A DNA stretch of 64,000 bases from Oscheius sp. JU75 (lineage: Eukaryota > Nematoda > Chromadorea > Rhabditida > Rhabditidae). The DNA is taken from contig JASJZC010000006.1 of NCBI GenBank assembly GCA_037178855.1, positions 2,666,001 to 2,730,000 on the forward strand. The letters are read 5' to 3'. Under the pieces are notes generated by a model. That model saw only the letters and a list, made by a program, of their open reading frames with translations. It was not told the origin of the DNA and did no database searches. The position numbers and the translations under genes are program-made. Below, one piece after another: positions 36,101 through 45,171 of this stretch (position 1 is its first letter; each line of letters begins with the position of its first letter).

Positions 36101-36913
36101 AAGATTTTCTTTTGCAAGGCTAGGCAAAATTGAAACAAAAATTAAAACAGTAGCAGATGAGACAAAGTGCGATAGTACAGGTGAAAAGGAAAAGAGACAA
36201 TTAGCTCTACTTGTGTAACCGAGAGGCATTGGCAGTAGACTGACGACCGGCTTTCGAGTGGTCTCCCAGCACAATTATCGCTGTCAATGAGACAGTTTTT
36301 CATGCTATCTGAAGGATTCGAACTCCAACCATTGTCACTGTTGGCAAAATGTTTGTTTCAAGTTCTCCATATGTCTTTGTGGAATCATCGTTACGCCGAT
36401 TCCATGTTTCTCAATACTTTTGAATAAAAAGAATGTCATATACTAAAAAAAAATTTACGCGTAGTTATACAAATATAGCTTATAAGGGTATCCGCTACAT
36501 TTTCTAATAGCGATCGTTACCTTTTATAGCTGGAGCTTCCATATGAACCCCATATAAACCCTTTTTGTTGCGGTTTTGTTACATGTTCTGCATAAGTATA
36601 AGTAAGATTAGGCTGTCAGATATTAGACGAACCAGCTGCCGACGGTAGCTTCGCAGCCCTTTGGTATTGGCTTAGAACTGAATACAGACGGCTACGCCGC
36701 TTCCCTAGTAGCAGCTTCCTCGACAGTTGGTTTGTGCCTTGATTCCTGACATGGAATGACTTGTCAGAGTTTTCGGGTAGTCGACTGTTTCTCTTTCCTA
36801 ATTAACTAGTTTCCAACTCCGAACAAATTTTTATTTCAAAAAACTTTGCCCTAATTGCAAACTCTTCAAAAAGCAAAGAGTCCAATTGATTAGTCAGTCT
36901 TCGAGCTACCACA
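33163..36913. other. Long intergenic gap, motif rich, no gene seen
   Basis: The gap holds 13 motif copies, in particular a minus-oriented string 34058-34555. A partial copy of the dispersed repeat lies near 35100-35190. Positions 36236-36256 share a 17-bp string (AGTAGACTGACGACCGG) with 37624-37641. No coding frame was recognised on either strand. The last motif is at 36354, 560 bp before the SLC6 start codon. Confidence 0.45.
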
Positions 36914-39669
36914 ATGGAAGGTTTGTTCGCTTCTCTGCCACAATAGCTGATTCCAGAAGAAGATCAAGCTATCGTCGAGAAGACGACAAACGAGACGACG
37001 GAAGATGGTGACGAGGACAATAACAATAGTAGCCAGAAGTCGTTGTCCGAGGAGGAGCCACGCTCGCAGTGGGGCAACCAGTTCCAGTTTATCCTCAGTG
37101 CTCTCGGCTTGGCCGTCGGACTTGGGAACATCTGGCGTTTTCCCTACGTGGCCTACGAGAATGGCGGAGCTGCCTTCCTTATCCCCTACCTCTGCTGCGG
37201 ATTCTTTTTCGGCCTCCCGATGGTCTACGCCGAGTTCATGATTGGACAGTACTCGAGGAGTGGACCTGGTCTCGCGCTAGGACGCTATGCTGCTGGATTT
37301 AGAGGTAAGTCCAAGGTTTTTCAAAACTTTCTGGCAAAACCACTCTGATCGTTTTTGATTTCTGACATAATTTCAACAGCAGAAATGTTTAAAGTAGTTG
37401 GTAAGAACTGATCGGAGATATTGTTATCGGTTGAGACTTGAAAAGGTGTGTTTCTAATGTAATCCCCTCCAACAACTTCAATCATTCGCTGAAAAGCGAG
37501 TACATGTGGATTACAATAGTCACTGTGCCTAACGCTAGCGCATCTGATTACATAAAAGTCACCGAATAGCCACAGCTTGTTAGTCAGAAAACATTTTCTT
37601 CTTTTAATGCAAAAAATTTTGAAGTAGACTGACGACCGGATTTCATCTTCAGGTCTTACTGAGACAATACAACTGTCTTCGTAGGGAGTTCATTCTTGAC
37701 AATACAATAAAATTTTCTATCTTTCAATAAAACCCTCTCTAATTCCAGGAATCGGCTGGTCAATGTGTCTGATCTCGGTCACCATCGCCATCTACTACTG
37801 CGTCATCATCAGTTGGGTCGGCGTCTATCTGGGCTGGGTCGTCGGCGGCCAGAGTTACAAGTGGAGTCGCTGTGACAATGACTGGAACACCCCCGACTGT
37901 GTTTCCCAGCAGAACCTTATCGACTGCTTCGAGACGAACGCTTCCACTCCCTACCACTACAACGGGAGCTGTCATGCCGAGCGGAGCAACTTTACCAAAG
38001 GAGCCTCGGAGCAATTCTTCATGAACTACGTGACAACCCGTTCCGGATCCATTGAGGACTTTGGAGGCGTGAATTGGCCAGTCCTGGGCAGTCTTTTCGT
38101 CTTCTGGGCCCTCACCACCCTGATTCTGATCAAAGGAATCGCCATCATGGGCTACTTGAGCTATGTGATCGTCCCGTTCCCCTACATCGTCGTCTGTATC
38201 CTGTTTGGACGCGGTATCACTCTGCCCGGAGCCTACGAGGGAATCAAGTACTACCTTCTGGAGCCGGATTTCGGTGCTCTGTTGAGGGGAAAGACATGGT
38301 CCGCGGCACTGAAACAACTGATGTTCTCGATGAGCATAGGGGGTGGAGGATTGATCTCGTTGAGCAGCTACAGCAAGCCGGACAACAATTTCTTCAGGGT
38401 AGATGGACAGATGGACAGAAAGACAGAGAGACAGAGAGACGGAGACAAACCAATCCAATTTTATTTTCAGGACTCTCTGATCGTCATCTTCGGCGATACC
38501 ATCATGAGTGTGATCGGCGGTGTTGCTGTATTCTCCATCCTCGGCTATTTGGCTCACATATCCGGGAAAGAAGTTCGTGATGTCGTCGCCTCCGGGACCT
38601 CTCTTGCCTTCATCGCTTACCCGGAAGCCATCTCCACAATGAGTTTCCCCTGGCTGTGGAATGCGCTCTTCTTCCTCATGTTGCTCATGATCGGCGTCAG
38701 CAGTGAAATCGGTGTGTTCCAATGTTTGATACTGTCTCTCTTTGTCTTTCTGTCTCACTGACACTCTCAAAGATTGCAGCTATCCTAGATTCCACTGACT
38801 AAGTCCTAAATTAGTCATCATTTCAGCTTACGTGGAAGCCTTCACGAGCCTCGTGGGTGACTGTTTCCCGAAGGCGAAAAAGAAAAAGTGGCTGATAACT
38901 CTTTTGTCCTGCATTGGCTGCTTCGTTGTCGGCATTCTGATGACTACTCACTCTGGTTGGTTCTGGTTCAATCTCTTCGACGAGTTCACCGCCAGCACCT
39001 GTGTCTGTCTAATTGCCTTCATCGAGGTCGTTATTTTGTCCTTTTATGGCTGGAAACAGATCAAGGCGGATATGGAGGAGATGCGAGGAGAGACCAAATG
39101 CAAGGGCTGCTGCAGCTGGATTGGATCCCGCTCGCCGATCTTTGGAATCTTTTGGGCGACTGTCTGTCCTCTTCTGACTATCGTGGGTCTTCCTTTCTGT
39201 CTTTTCATAAGCTAGAGAGACAGTACGGATAAGATTCAGGTCCTTCACCCAACCTCCTTTCAAAATCCCTTAGTAATTAGATCCCTTCCAGACCTGCGCC
39301 GTGCTGACAGTGGTCCGCGAGGTTCCCTACGTGCTCAAGCTGGACAAGTCCGACAACAGCTACACCTATCCGACGTGGGCCGAGGTGATTGGCTGGATGC
39401 TGAACCTGGGGGTCATTATACCCATCCCCATCTTCTTCTGCTACAAATGGTGGCGTTTCCGTCGCGCCGGCATCAAATTTCACTATCTGTTCCGTCCGAC
39501 CAAGGAGCTGAAGAGCTTCAGTCGCTACTACGAGCAGCGTGGAATCACCGAGCCCGGGGAGACGTACTCTGCGATGGAAGAGGCCAGCACCCAGTCCAAC
39601 ATGACCGAAATCGACCTGAACAGGCCTGCCGTCATCAATCGGCACAAGAGTCTTCGGAGCGAGTACTAG
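36914..39669 (+). CDS. SLC6-family Na+/Cl- dependent neurotransmitter or amino-acid transporter (snf type)
   Basis: Six exons join in phase: 36914-36920, 36957-37304, 37749-38398, 38471-38711, 38827-39182 and 39292-39669, giving 659 aa. An acidic N-terminal tail precedes TM1, LSALGLAVGLGNIWRFPYVA, the family's sodium/substrate site. The residue before Leu-Gly-Asn is Gly, as in GABA and amino-acid carriers; monoamine carriers have Asp in this segment. A large loop with Cys and Asn-X-Ser/Thr sites lies between TM3 and TM4, then LKQLMFSMSIGGGGLISLSS. The protein is complete, with a cytosolic tail ending SLRSEY. It should carry a small neutral substrate with Na+ at the plasma membrane; the exact substrate is unknown. 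Codon use is markedly G+C rich. Confidence 0.95.
38399..38470 (+). repeat. GACA-rich microsatellite filling a 72-bp SLC6 intron
   Basis: The intron between exons 3 and 4 contains repeated GACAGA and GATGGACA units and ends TTTTCAG. Reading through it keeps an open frame, but the family alignment (NNFFR then DSLIVIFGD) requires it to be spliced out. Confidence 0.7.
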
Positions 39670-39712
39670 GAGACGTGGGAACAGAGACGCCCGAGAGAGA
39701 CCAAAGTGGATG

Positions 39713-39718
39713 AATAAA
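39713..39718 (+). terminator. Poly(A) signal of the SLC6 gene
   Basis: AATAAA lies 44 bases after the stop codon of the transporter gene. Confidence 0.65.
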
Positions 39719-40063
39719 ACACTTCTGATCAATCGGCTCTTTGGAAAATGAAGCTCGTTGACTATTTAAATATAACAGGATAAGCCCAGCGATCCAGGCA
39801 ATAGTCAAAAGATTCGCCCTAGATCTTGTTCAAAAGTACGTTTTCTTGTTATTAAAGGCGTCTAATATATTGATGAAGGCCGAACAGTTGATATTTGTGA
39901 GAGTATTGCGACTAGACGAGGAAGACATTTAGAAGCTTCTAGTTTTTGTCGGAACCGTCCTCATTTGTACGAGCAAAGACAACAGCCGCTTATCCATAGA
40001 CTGGCGCTACTGTTCGCAATATCTGTGTAGGGGTGACAGAGCAAAAGTTTAGAGAGGAAGGAT

Positions 40064-41211
40064 CTACAAAAGCACGTTATAGCTGGCATTCGACCAAGGA
40101 AACGAATACTGACTGATCAAAGTAAGCACTAACAAACACCAGGCATTCCACAGGATCTTTACTGAATGAGAACACAGAGCGGTTTTTTGGTTAGCCTCTT
40201 CCATGCTCTTGTTGATGGTGTTCATTTCCCCACCACGAACCAGGCCGGACTTTGACGTCTGTTCTACGGACTTGGTCGTCTGCTCCATCGACTTCTGGGC
40301 CTTGGTCTCGACGTCTTTCTTTCCTTCTGGAGCCTTATTCTTCTGCAACTTCTTCCTGATCACGAGCCAGTACACGAGGAAGCCGACCAATCCGAGCAGC
40401 ACGAGCAGAGCGATCACGATCGCGATTGCGATTGCGACCTTCTTTCCAGTAGAAGAAGAACCATTGCTTTTGCCGTTACCCGATCCCGATCCAAGAGCCA
40501 TGCTGCTGGCCTCTTCCCCTTTATCATCAGCTCTCGACGACTCTTCCGTTCTCATGGTAGTGGTAGTCGAGGCAACGTAATCAGTCTCCATTTCCTCGTC
40601 CTTCAAGCTCAGCTGCTTCTTCAACTTTTCGTACTCGTTCTTGCCTAAGAGCTTCTTGTTTTCGCGAATCCTCAGCTTGACCGTTCTATTCGACTTGAGC
40701 GTCTTCAGTTTGGGAGGTCGATCGTCACATTGGGCAATTTCGATAGCGAGTCATTCAGCAGTCCCTCTTCGATTGGAATCTTAGTGTTTCGGAAGATTGT
40801 GCACTTGAGGAGTTGGTCAGCGTCGGCAGGGTTGTGCAGCTCGTGAGGGTCACAATTCGCATCGCAGTTGCTGTGGATATCGTGCTTATATCCACCAGGT
40901 GCTCTGAGATTCACATTGAACTTCTCAACAAGGCCTTCGTCACAGAGTAGCGGATTGTTGGTGATCACTGCAAGCTCTACTTTAGCTTTTGGATTGATAT
41001 TGATGGTCTTCAGGGAAGGATTTCCAAGGATGTCGAGCTGTTCTGCATGTTCCAATACAGGAAGTTCGATTGTTTCCAGATTGACCAAATAGGAGTGCGC
41101 TTTTGGCACTTCAAGATTTGGACTCCTATAAAGCTGTCGCCTGCCTTCGCTCTCCCGTCCAACTTCCTCGGCAGTTAGGTGACTACTTGCACCTTTTGGA
41201 GTGTATAGCAT
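40064..41211 (-). pseudogene. Receptor L-domain membrane protein, frameshifted and missing its N-terminus
   Basis: The minus strand first encodes part of a receptor-L-domain fold (LVNLETIELPVLEHAEQLDI, then LGNPSLKTININPKAKVEL and the Cys set CDANCD). The frame breaks after NVTIDLP; restoring family-like sequence (KLKTLKSNRTVKLRIREN) needs a shift near 40707 (apparently one missing base), with no splice sites there. The second part has a Gly/Ser-rich stalk, one strong membrane helix (AIAIVIALLVLLGLVGFLVY) and a short Lys-rich cytosolic tail. The pattern resembles nematode irld-type genes. No signal peptide or first L-domain half was found upstream, and a fragment of the SLC6 gene lies there. 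A sequencing error could explain the shift but not the missing start. Confidence 0.6.
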
Positions 41212-41304
41212 TGTCGTACAAAATCGACTCGAGAAACATCAGAAAACAGAAGAGTCTGGCCGAGAAGAAAACAGAAGCACATATGTGATTTTGGCATGTA
41301 AACT

Positions 41305-41352
41305 GTCTTCTGATCAATTCTGATCAAAGGAACCGCCATCATGAACTACTTC
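41305..41352 (+). pseudogene. Short degenerate copy of SLC6 exon 3 sequence
   Basis: The stretch contains TTCTGATCAAAGG and CGCCATCATG, aligning with 38118-38152 of the transporter gene (IKGIAIMGY region). It is too short to be functional. A third, better preserved copy lies at 54405-54475. Confidence 0.65.
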
Positions 41353-41612
41353 AGAATCGACTTCCCCTCTTCTTCTGTGTTTTTATCATGTCGAAAGGTG
41401 GTAATCTTTTCTCCGTTGTTTACAATCTCCTTTCGTCTCTCGACATCTCCCTAGTAGTCTACTGCCACACTTGCCTACTGTACTAATAACCTACTTCTCC
41501 AATTTTCACCATTTGTAACACACCAGACCTCGTCCCCTAGCTGGAAAAACAATGAAACCTGCCTATTTCTCGTCCCAAAGTACCCACAATGACGGTACTT
41601 CTCTCTCAGCTA

Positions 41613-42555
41613 TTGGGTTGGTAACTAAGTATTTTCGCTTTTTCAAATGCAAAAATTTATTGTCTTCCAAACAACTTTTTCATTCGTTGTAATCACCATT
41701 ATCATGTACCACGTCTGCCCATGGTCGTGGATCTTGGAGCGAGTGAGTTTGGCAACATGGGGGCGCGCGTTGTTCATCTGCAGGATGACTTACGACTTCA
41801 GCGGCCGTTTCTGACGAAGTGCAACGGTAACCTTTTCAAGTTGGTGGCTGTATATGGCGGCTGTAAGGGTAGTTCCAGCATCCAGCAGTTACCAGTGCAC
41901 CACTTCTTCGATATCCCAGAAAACACAGAGCATAATCTTCTTTTGATGGGTGCCAGGTTTCACATCAGGACTTGGTGTCTGCCTTGGACCCACCCATTGA
42001 CGCTTCCTTTAGAAGTTTACCTACGTGCGCTGCCACTTCTGGGTGTCACTGAGGTCATGCGGCATAATTGCTTCAAATGATGTTCCACTGCAGCATGACT
42101 GACAGACAGTGCCTCTGCTAGTTCACAGGTAGTCTGGCGATTGTTCTCGTTCACGAGCTGCAGCAGCTTCGATTCATCAAAAGTTGACCTTGGCTCATCT
42201 TCGACGGTTTTGTCCCCAGACCGAAAGCGATGGAACCACAACTGGCATACCCTCGTAGACGTCGTCCTTTGGCCATAAACATCGTTGATATCAGCCGCCG
42301 TTAGGGCTCCATTCGTGCCTTTGAGGAACTCATTTAACATGACATATTGCAAATGGTAGAGTGGCAGGTCATCAATAGTCCGGATCAAAACGAACAGAGA
42401 ATAAAGAATAAGAAGAAGGGAAGTGGTATCTTGCATGGTGGTGGTAGAGGATTGAGTGAGCAACACGAGGTGCTATAACCAATAGCTCGGCCGTTGTCGT
42501 AAGCAAGGCAGGGGACATATTTACAAAAAGCGAAAAGACTTATTTACCAACCCAA
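41613..42555 (-). mobile_element. mariner transposon copy 2, internally deleted
   Basis: The ends TTGGGTTGGTAACTAAGT and its reverse complement are flanked by TA at 41611-41612 and 42556-42557. At 943 bp it is about 320 bp shorter than the copy at 10773-12032. Transposase fragments match that copy, including NINDVYGQ-like and HAAVEHHLKQL strings. The second catalytic motif is again QMNNARPHVA with Asn in place of Asp, so that change predates the split between the two copies. The C-terminal catalytic region is deleted. Confidence 0.9.
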
Positions 42556-42579
42556 TAGATTCCTGTCAGCTATCAGGTT

Positions 42580-42895
42580 TTTATGTACGACGTTTTGAGC
42601 AACCAATCAGCCACATAAGTGCTTCAACTTGGGCATAGCTGTCCCCTATAGATACCTGAAATTGTGGAAAATGCGATGGGATAAAAGTAATGAGGACCGT
42701 GACCAGATCCGGCGGCACAACTTCGTCGTTTTGGTGTCGAAGGAGCGCGGTACTGCCCGGATGATGCACCTGAAAAAAAAAGACGACGGAGACATTGAAG
42801 GCACGAGCCGTTCACGGTACAGCCTTTGTTGACTAGGCTCTTGGCGAGAAGAAAAGCTGAAAAGGGGAGATTTTATGACGAGAGAGCAGAGTAAT
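42580..42895 (-). pseudogene. Degenerate fragment of the eIF2B delta gene
   Basis: Minus-strand reading gives HHPGSTALLRHQNDEVVPPD and LVTVLIT, matching HHPGRTALLRRQNDEIVSPD and LVTALIT in the last exon of the gene at 53897-57448. Its right end also matches the intron edge at 54340-54375 (GCTGAAAAGGGGAGATNTTATGACG, where N is T or C). The middle exons are missing. Confidence 0.8.
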
Positions 42896-42957
42896 GTCAA
42901 TGTTTTACATGAAATAACTTAGTCAACTGCACAACTGGCTTGAACTGGGACTTGTCA

Positions 42958-43392
42958 CTAGACGAAGACGATATTTAGAAGCTTCTAGTTCTTGTAAGAA
43001 CTGTTCTGATTGTACGAGCAAAGACAACAACCGCTTATCTGGTGCTACTGTTCGTAATGTCTGGGATCATGGCAGAGCAAAGGTTTGAAGTGAAAGGATC
43101 TACAAAAAGCACGTTTTAGCTGACATTCAACCAAGGAAACGATGTAGACTGGCCAAAGTAAGCACTAATAAACACGAGACTTCCGCAGCGTCTTTATTAA
43201 ATGAGATCACTGAGTGCTTTTATTGTTGGCCTGTTCCGTGCTCTTATCGATGGTGTTCATTTTCTCACCAGAGTTGCCGGAGTTGGGCGTCTGTTCTAAC
43301 GACGTGGACGTGTCCTCCATCGACTTCTAGGCCTTCTTCTCGACGTCCTTCTTTGCCTCTTGAGCCTTCTTCTGCAGCTTCTTCCTGTTCTA
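42958..43392 (-). pseudogene. Degenerate copy of the 3' end of the L-domain gene
   Basis: This is a direct duplicate of about 39905-40370, recognisable by TTTAGAAGCTTCTAGTT, TGTACGAGCAAAGACAACA and GGATCTACAAAAAGCACGTT, with scattered substitutions and small indels. It covers the 3' flank and the cytosolic-tail codons. It carries stops and cannot encode the tail. Confidence 0.75.
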
Positions 43393-44313
43393 TAAGATAA
43401 TAGTACTTAAAACCCGATAAGGATAGGCGGTTGTTCGAAAAATTAGAGAGTTTCCGACCCTCCGAAATGGTTGATCGATTCGATTATCACTCTGTTGAAC
43501 ACCTTTATCTGTAAAATGTGTTGATGTGCCACACCCTCTGGCTGAGACACATCAATACATTTCCAGGCTCTCATGTTACATTGTCAGGTTCCTACAGTTT
43601 CAAAAAAGTTGATCCAGTGGTAGCTGAATTCACCCTATTCTTTCTCCAGGACCCTCTCCCTTCCTTAGTTGACTTTGCCGCTATGAAACTGGCTCTTTTC
43701 ATACCAGGCAGTTAGAAATGAGAAAGATCACGTGATCGATCTGTTAGATATTTCGGAGAAATCAGGAAGAAATTCGCCTGTTACTATCTCTTGATTGGAA
43801 GTCGTGTCCTGGTAGATAATTAGTTCTGGAAAACTTGGTTCTGGTTGCAGTACGGGAACAACCTTGCTTCAAGTACCGTACAAGTACCGTCCATGAGGAG
43901 AAGGATCATCTTTATACATAGACAGGAGGCACAATCGTCCTGAACACCAGCAATTATCGTGTCAACTTTAACGACCTTGTCAGCTGGCTCAAGCTGGGCG
44001 AATCTTGAAGGCTTCGATCAGCTTGGTTTGGGTACCCTCGGGAAGAGGAGAGTCTCTGTCTCCGTTGGTGGCCCAATGATTTTTCGACAAAATTTCGTTG
44101 TGGAGTTGCAAGAGATGATGCAACAAAAGTTATCAAGGGGAGAGGAAACTGATATATCGATTTGCCAATACTATCTCTATACCACACTTCTTGTTTACGT
44201 GGCATTGTTTTTCAGATCAGTCGCAATCTGTCAAGAAAGGGACCAAAAAACCATAGACAAACAAGGGTCGCTCTGCTTTCTTGACACTCTGAGTCACAAC
44301 TCTGATCTCTGAA
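43393..44313. other. Unassigned DNA with small coding-like relics
   Basis: A plus-strand stretch near 43932-44007 reads TIVLNTSNYRVNFNDLVSWL then stops, similar in style to a receptor L-domain start, but it is isolated. Nothing else is recognised. Probably a mosaic of decayed local duplicates. Confidence 0.3.
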
Positions 44314-44317
44314 ATGT

Positions 44318-44770
44318 TTGGTAGTAGTTAAACAGGCGCCCCGACTCGATTTTACGCGAAATTGCGTACGACGTACGCAAAATATGTCTTGGCGCGAATT
44401 GGTTTTTTCTGCTATTCGTCGTTTTCTACTCTTTTTCTCAACTTTTTTTTTGCATTTTCTGTCTGTTTATAATGTTGTTCGACTTCTTTCAACGTACCGC
44501 ACCTTGAAATCAACAAAAAGCTATTGCTTGATGCAAGTATTGCCTGTAAAAAAGGGACAACTTTAATAAAACTTCCTAGTTTCTCCCTTCTTTACGTTGA
44601 AAGAAGTCGAACAACATTATAAACAGACAGAAAATGCAAAAAAAAGTTAAGATAAAGAGTAGAAAATGACGAAAAACGAAAAAAACCAGTTCGCGCCAAG
44701 ACATATTTTGCGTACGTCGTACGCAATTTCGCGTAAAATCGAGTCGGGGCGCCTGTTTAACTACTACCAA
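44318..44770. mobile_element. Fold-back MITE, about 180-bp arms
   Basis: Arms 44318-44496 and 44593-44770 are near-perfect reverse complements, with termini TTGGTAGTAGTTAAACAGGC. The loop is about 96 bp. The flanks both read ATGT (44314-44317 and 44771-44774), a possible 4-bp target duplication. Each arm includes an internal perfect palindrome, TTGCGTACGACGTACGCAA. Both arms have an open frame starting MVVVKQAPRLDFTRNCVRRT, but this is a by-product of the repeat and resembles no protein. Confidence 0.8.
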
Positions 44771-44774
44771 ATGT

Positions 44775-45171
44775 TTTTATACAAATGTACAACTTAAGTT
44801 AAAAATCAGTGTTTCGCCTCGTTTTCCTTGACAACTTTTCACAGTGCAAGAAACTATGCTCCGATGAGGTGTTTACGCCGAAGCACTCTGTATCCTTCTG
44901 TTCTATTATCTCCTGTATTTTCCTACGGGTATGTTGGTTATCCATTTGAGATAAACAGAGCTTTCATCCCGGGCAAAATAAAAAGGCAGTTTGCCTAAAA
45001 AAGAAAATCAGCTGTACACAAAGAAAGGACGCTCTGATATCGGATGGAAGTCCTTATCTTTTAGAGGGGAAGGGAAAAAACTGCTTGCAAAACAGCCACT
45101 AACACAAACTCGTTGTCAAACAATTATAAAAACTTTCACGTAATTTGAATGTTCTCGATCTTATGGTGATC
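44775..45171. other. Intergenic, no gene seen
   Basis: Sequence between the fold-back element and the stop codon of the EEP-type gene. No recognisable frame or repeat. Confidence 0.4.

Larger units (their letters stand above)
1175..36360. promoter_or_regulatory. Dense field of TGTTTCA (Ruby-type piRNA promoter core) motifs
   Basis: Read by eye. TGAAACA (promoter on minus strand) starts at 1175, 1242, 2231, 2939, 3071, 3534, 3943, 4130, 4266, 4334, 5134, 6053, 6362, 6905, 7131, 7430, 8393, 8586, 9042, 9239, 13885, 16213, 17978, 18525, 20257, 20388, 20658, 20734, 21303, 21377, 22435, 22526, 22644, 23028, 23150, 23225, 23334, 24356, 24447, 24578, 24710, 24832, 24890, 25448, 25732, 26740, 27342, 31828, 33230, 34058, 34148, 34316, 34383, 34549, 35001, 35665, 35716 and 36131. 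TGTTTCA (plus strand) starts at 5373, 6529, 6551, 6649, 8786, 16336, 18110, 19129, 21134, 21284, 21345, 21634, 21751, 25329, 25668, 26220, 26321, 27272, 27650, 28167, 28718, 29233, 29877, 30165, 31275, 31357, 33243, 35573 and 36354. Most are preceded by A in motif orientation (ATGTTTCA). In C. elegans CTGTTTCA is the core of type I 21U-RNA promoters. Function here is inferred. Confidence 0.7.

Noticed and set aside
36290-36340. GGATTCGAACTCC, a B-box-like string
   Set aside because: No A box, anticodon arm or acceptor pairing around it; not a tRNA.
1175-36360. CRISPR-like array
   Set aside because: The repeated unit is only 7-8 bp, occurs on both strands and at irregular spacing, and the DNA is clearly eukaryotic.
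37624-37641. 17-bp string shared with 36236-36256 as a repeat family
   Set aside because: Too short, with flanks that do not align convincingly by eye.
37760-38770. 336-aa open frame on the minus strand
   Set aside because: It is the antisense shadow of SLC6 exons 3 and 4; its product is low complexity and unlike any protein, and G+C-rich codons keep the opposite frame open.
43959-44312. 117-aa plus-strand open frame
   Set aside because: No signal, domain or splice context, and it runs through mosaic relic DNA.
44318-44770. Two open frames starting MVVVKQAPRLDF in the fold-back element
   Set aside because: They are mirror images created by the inverted arms and resemble no protein.
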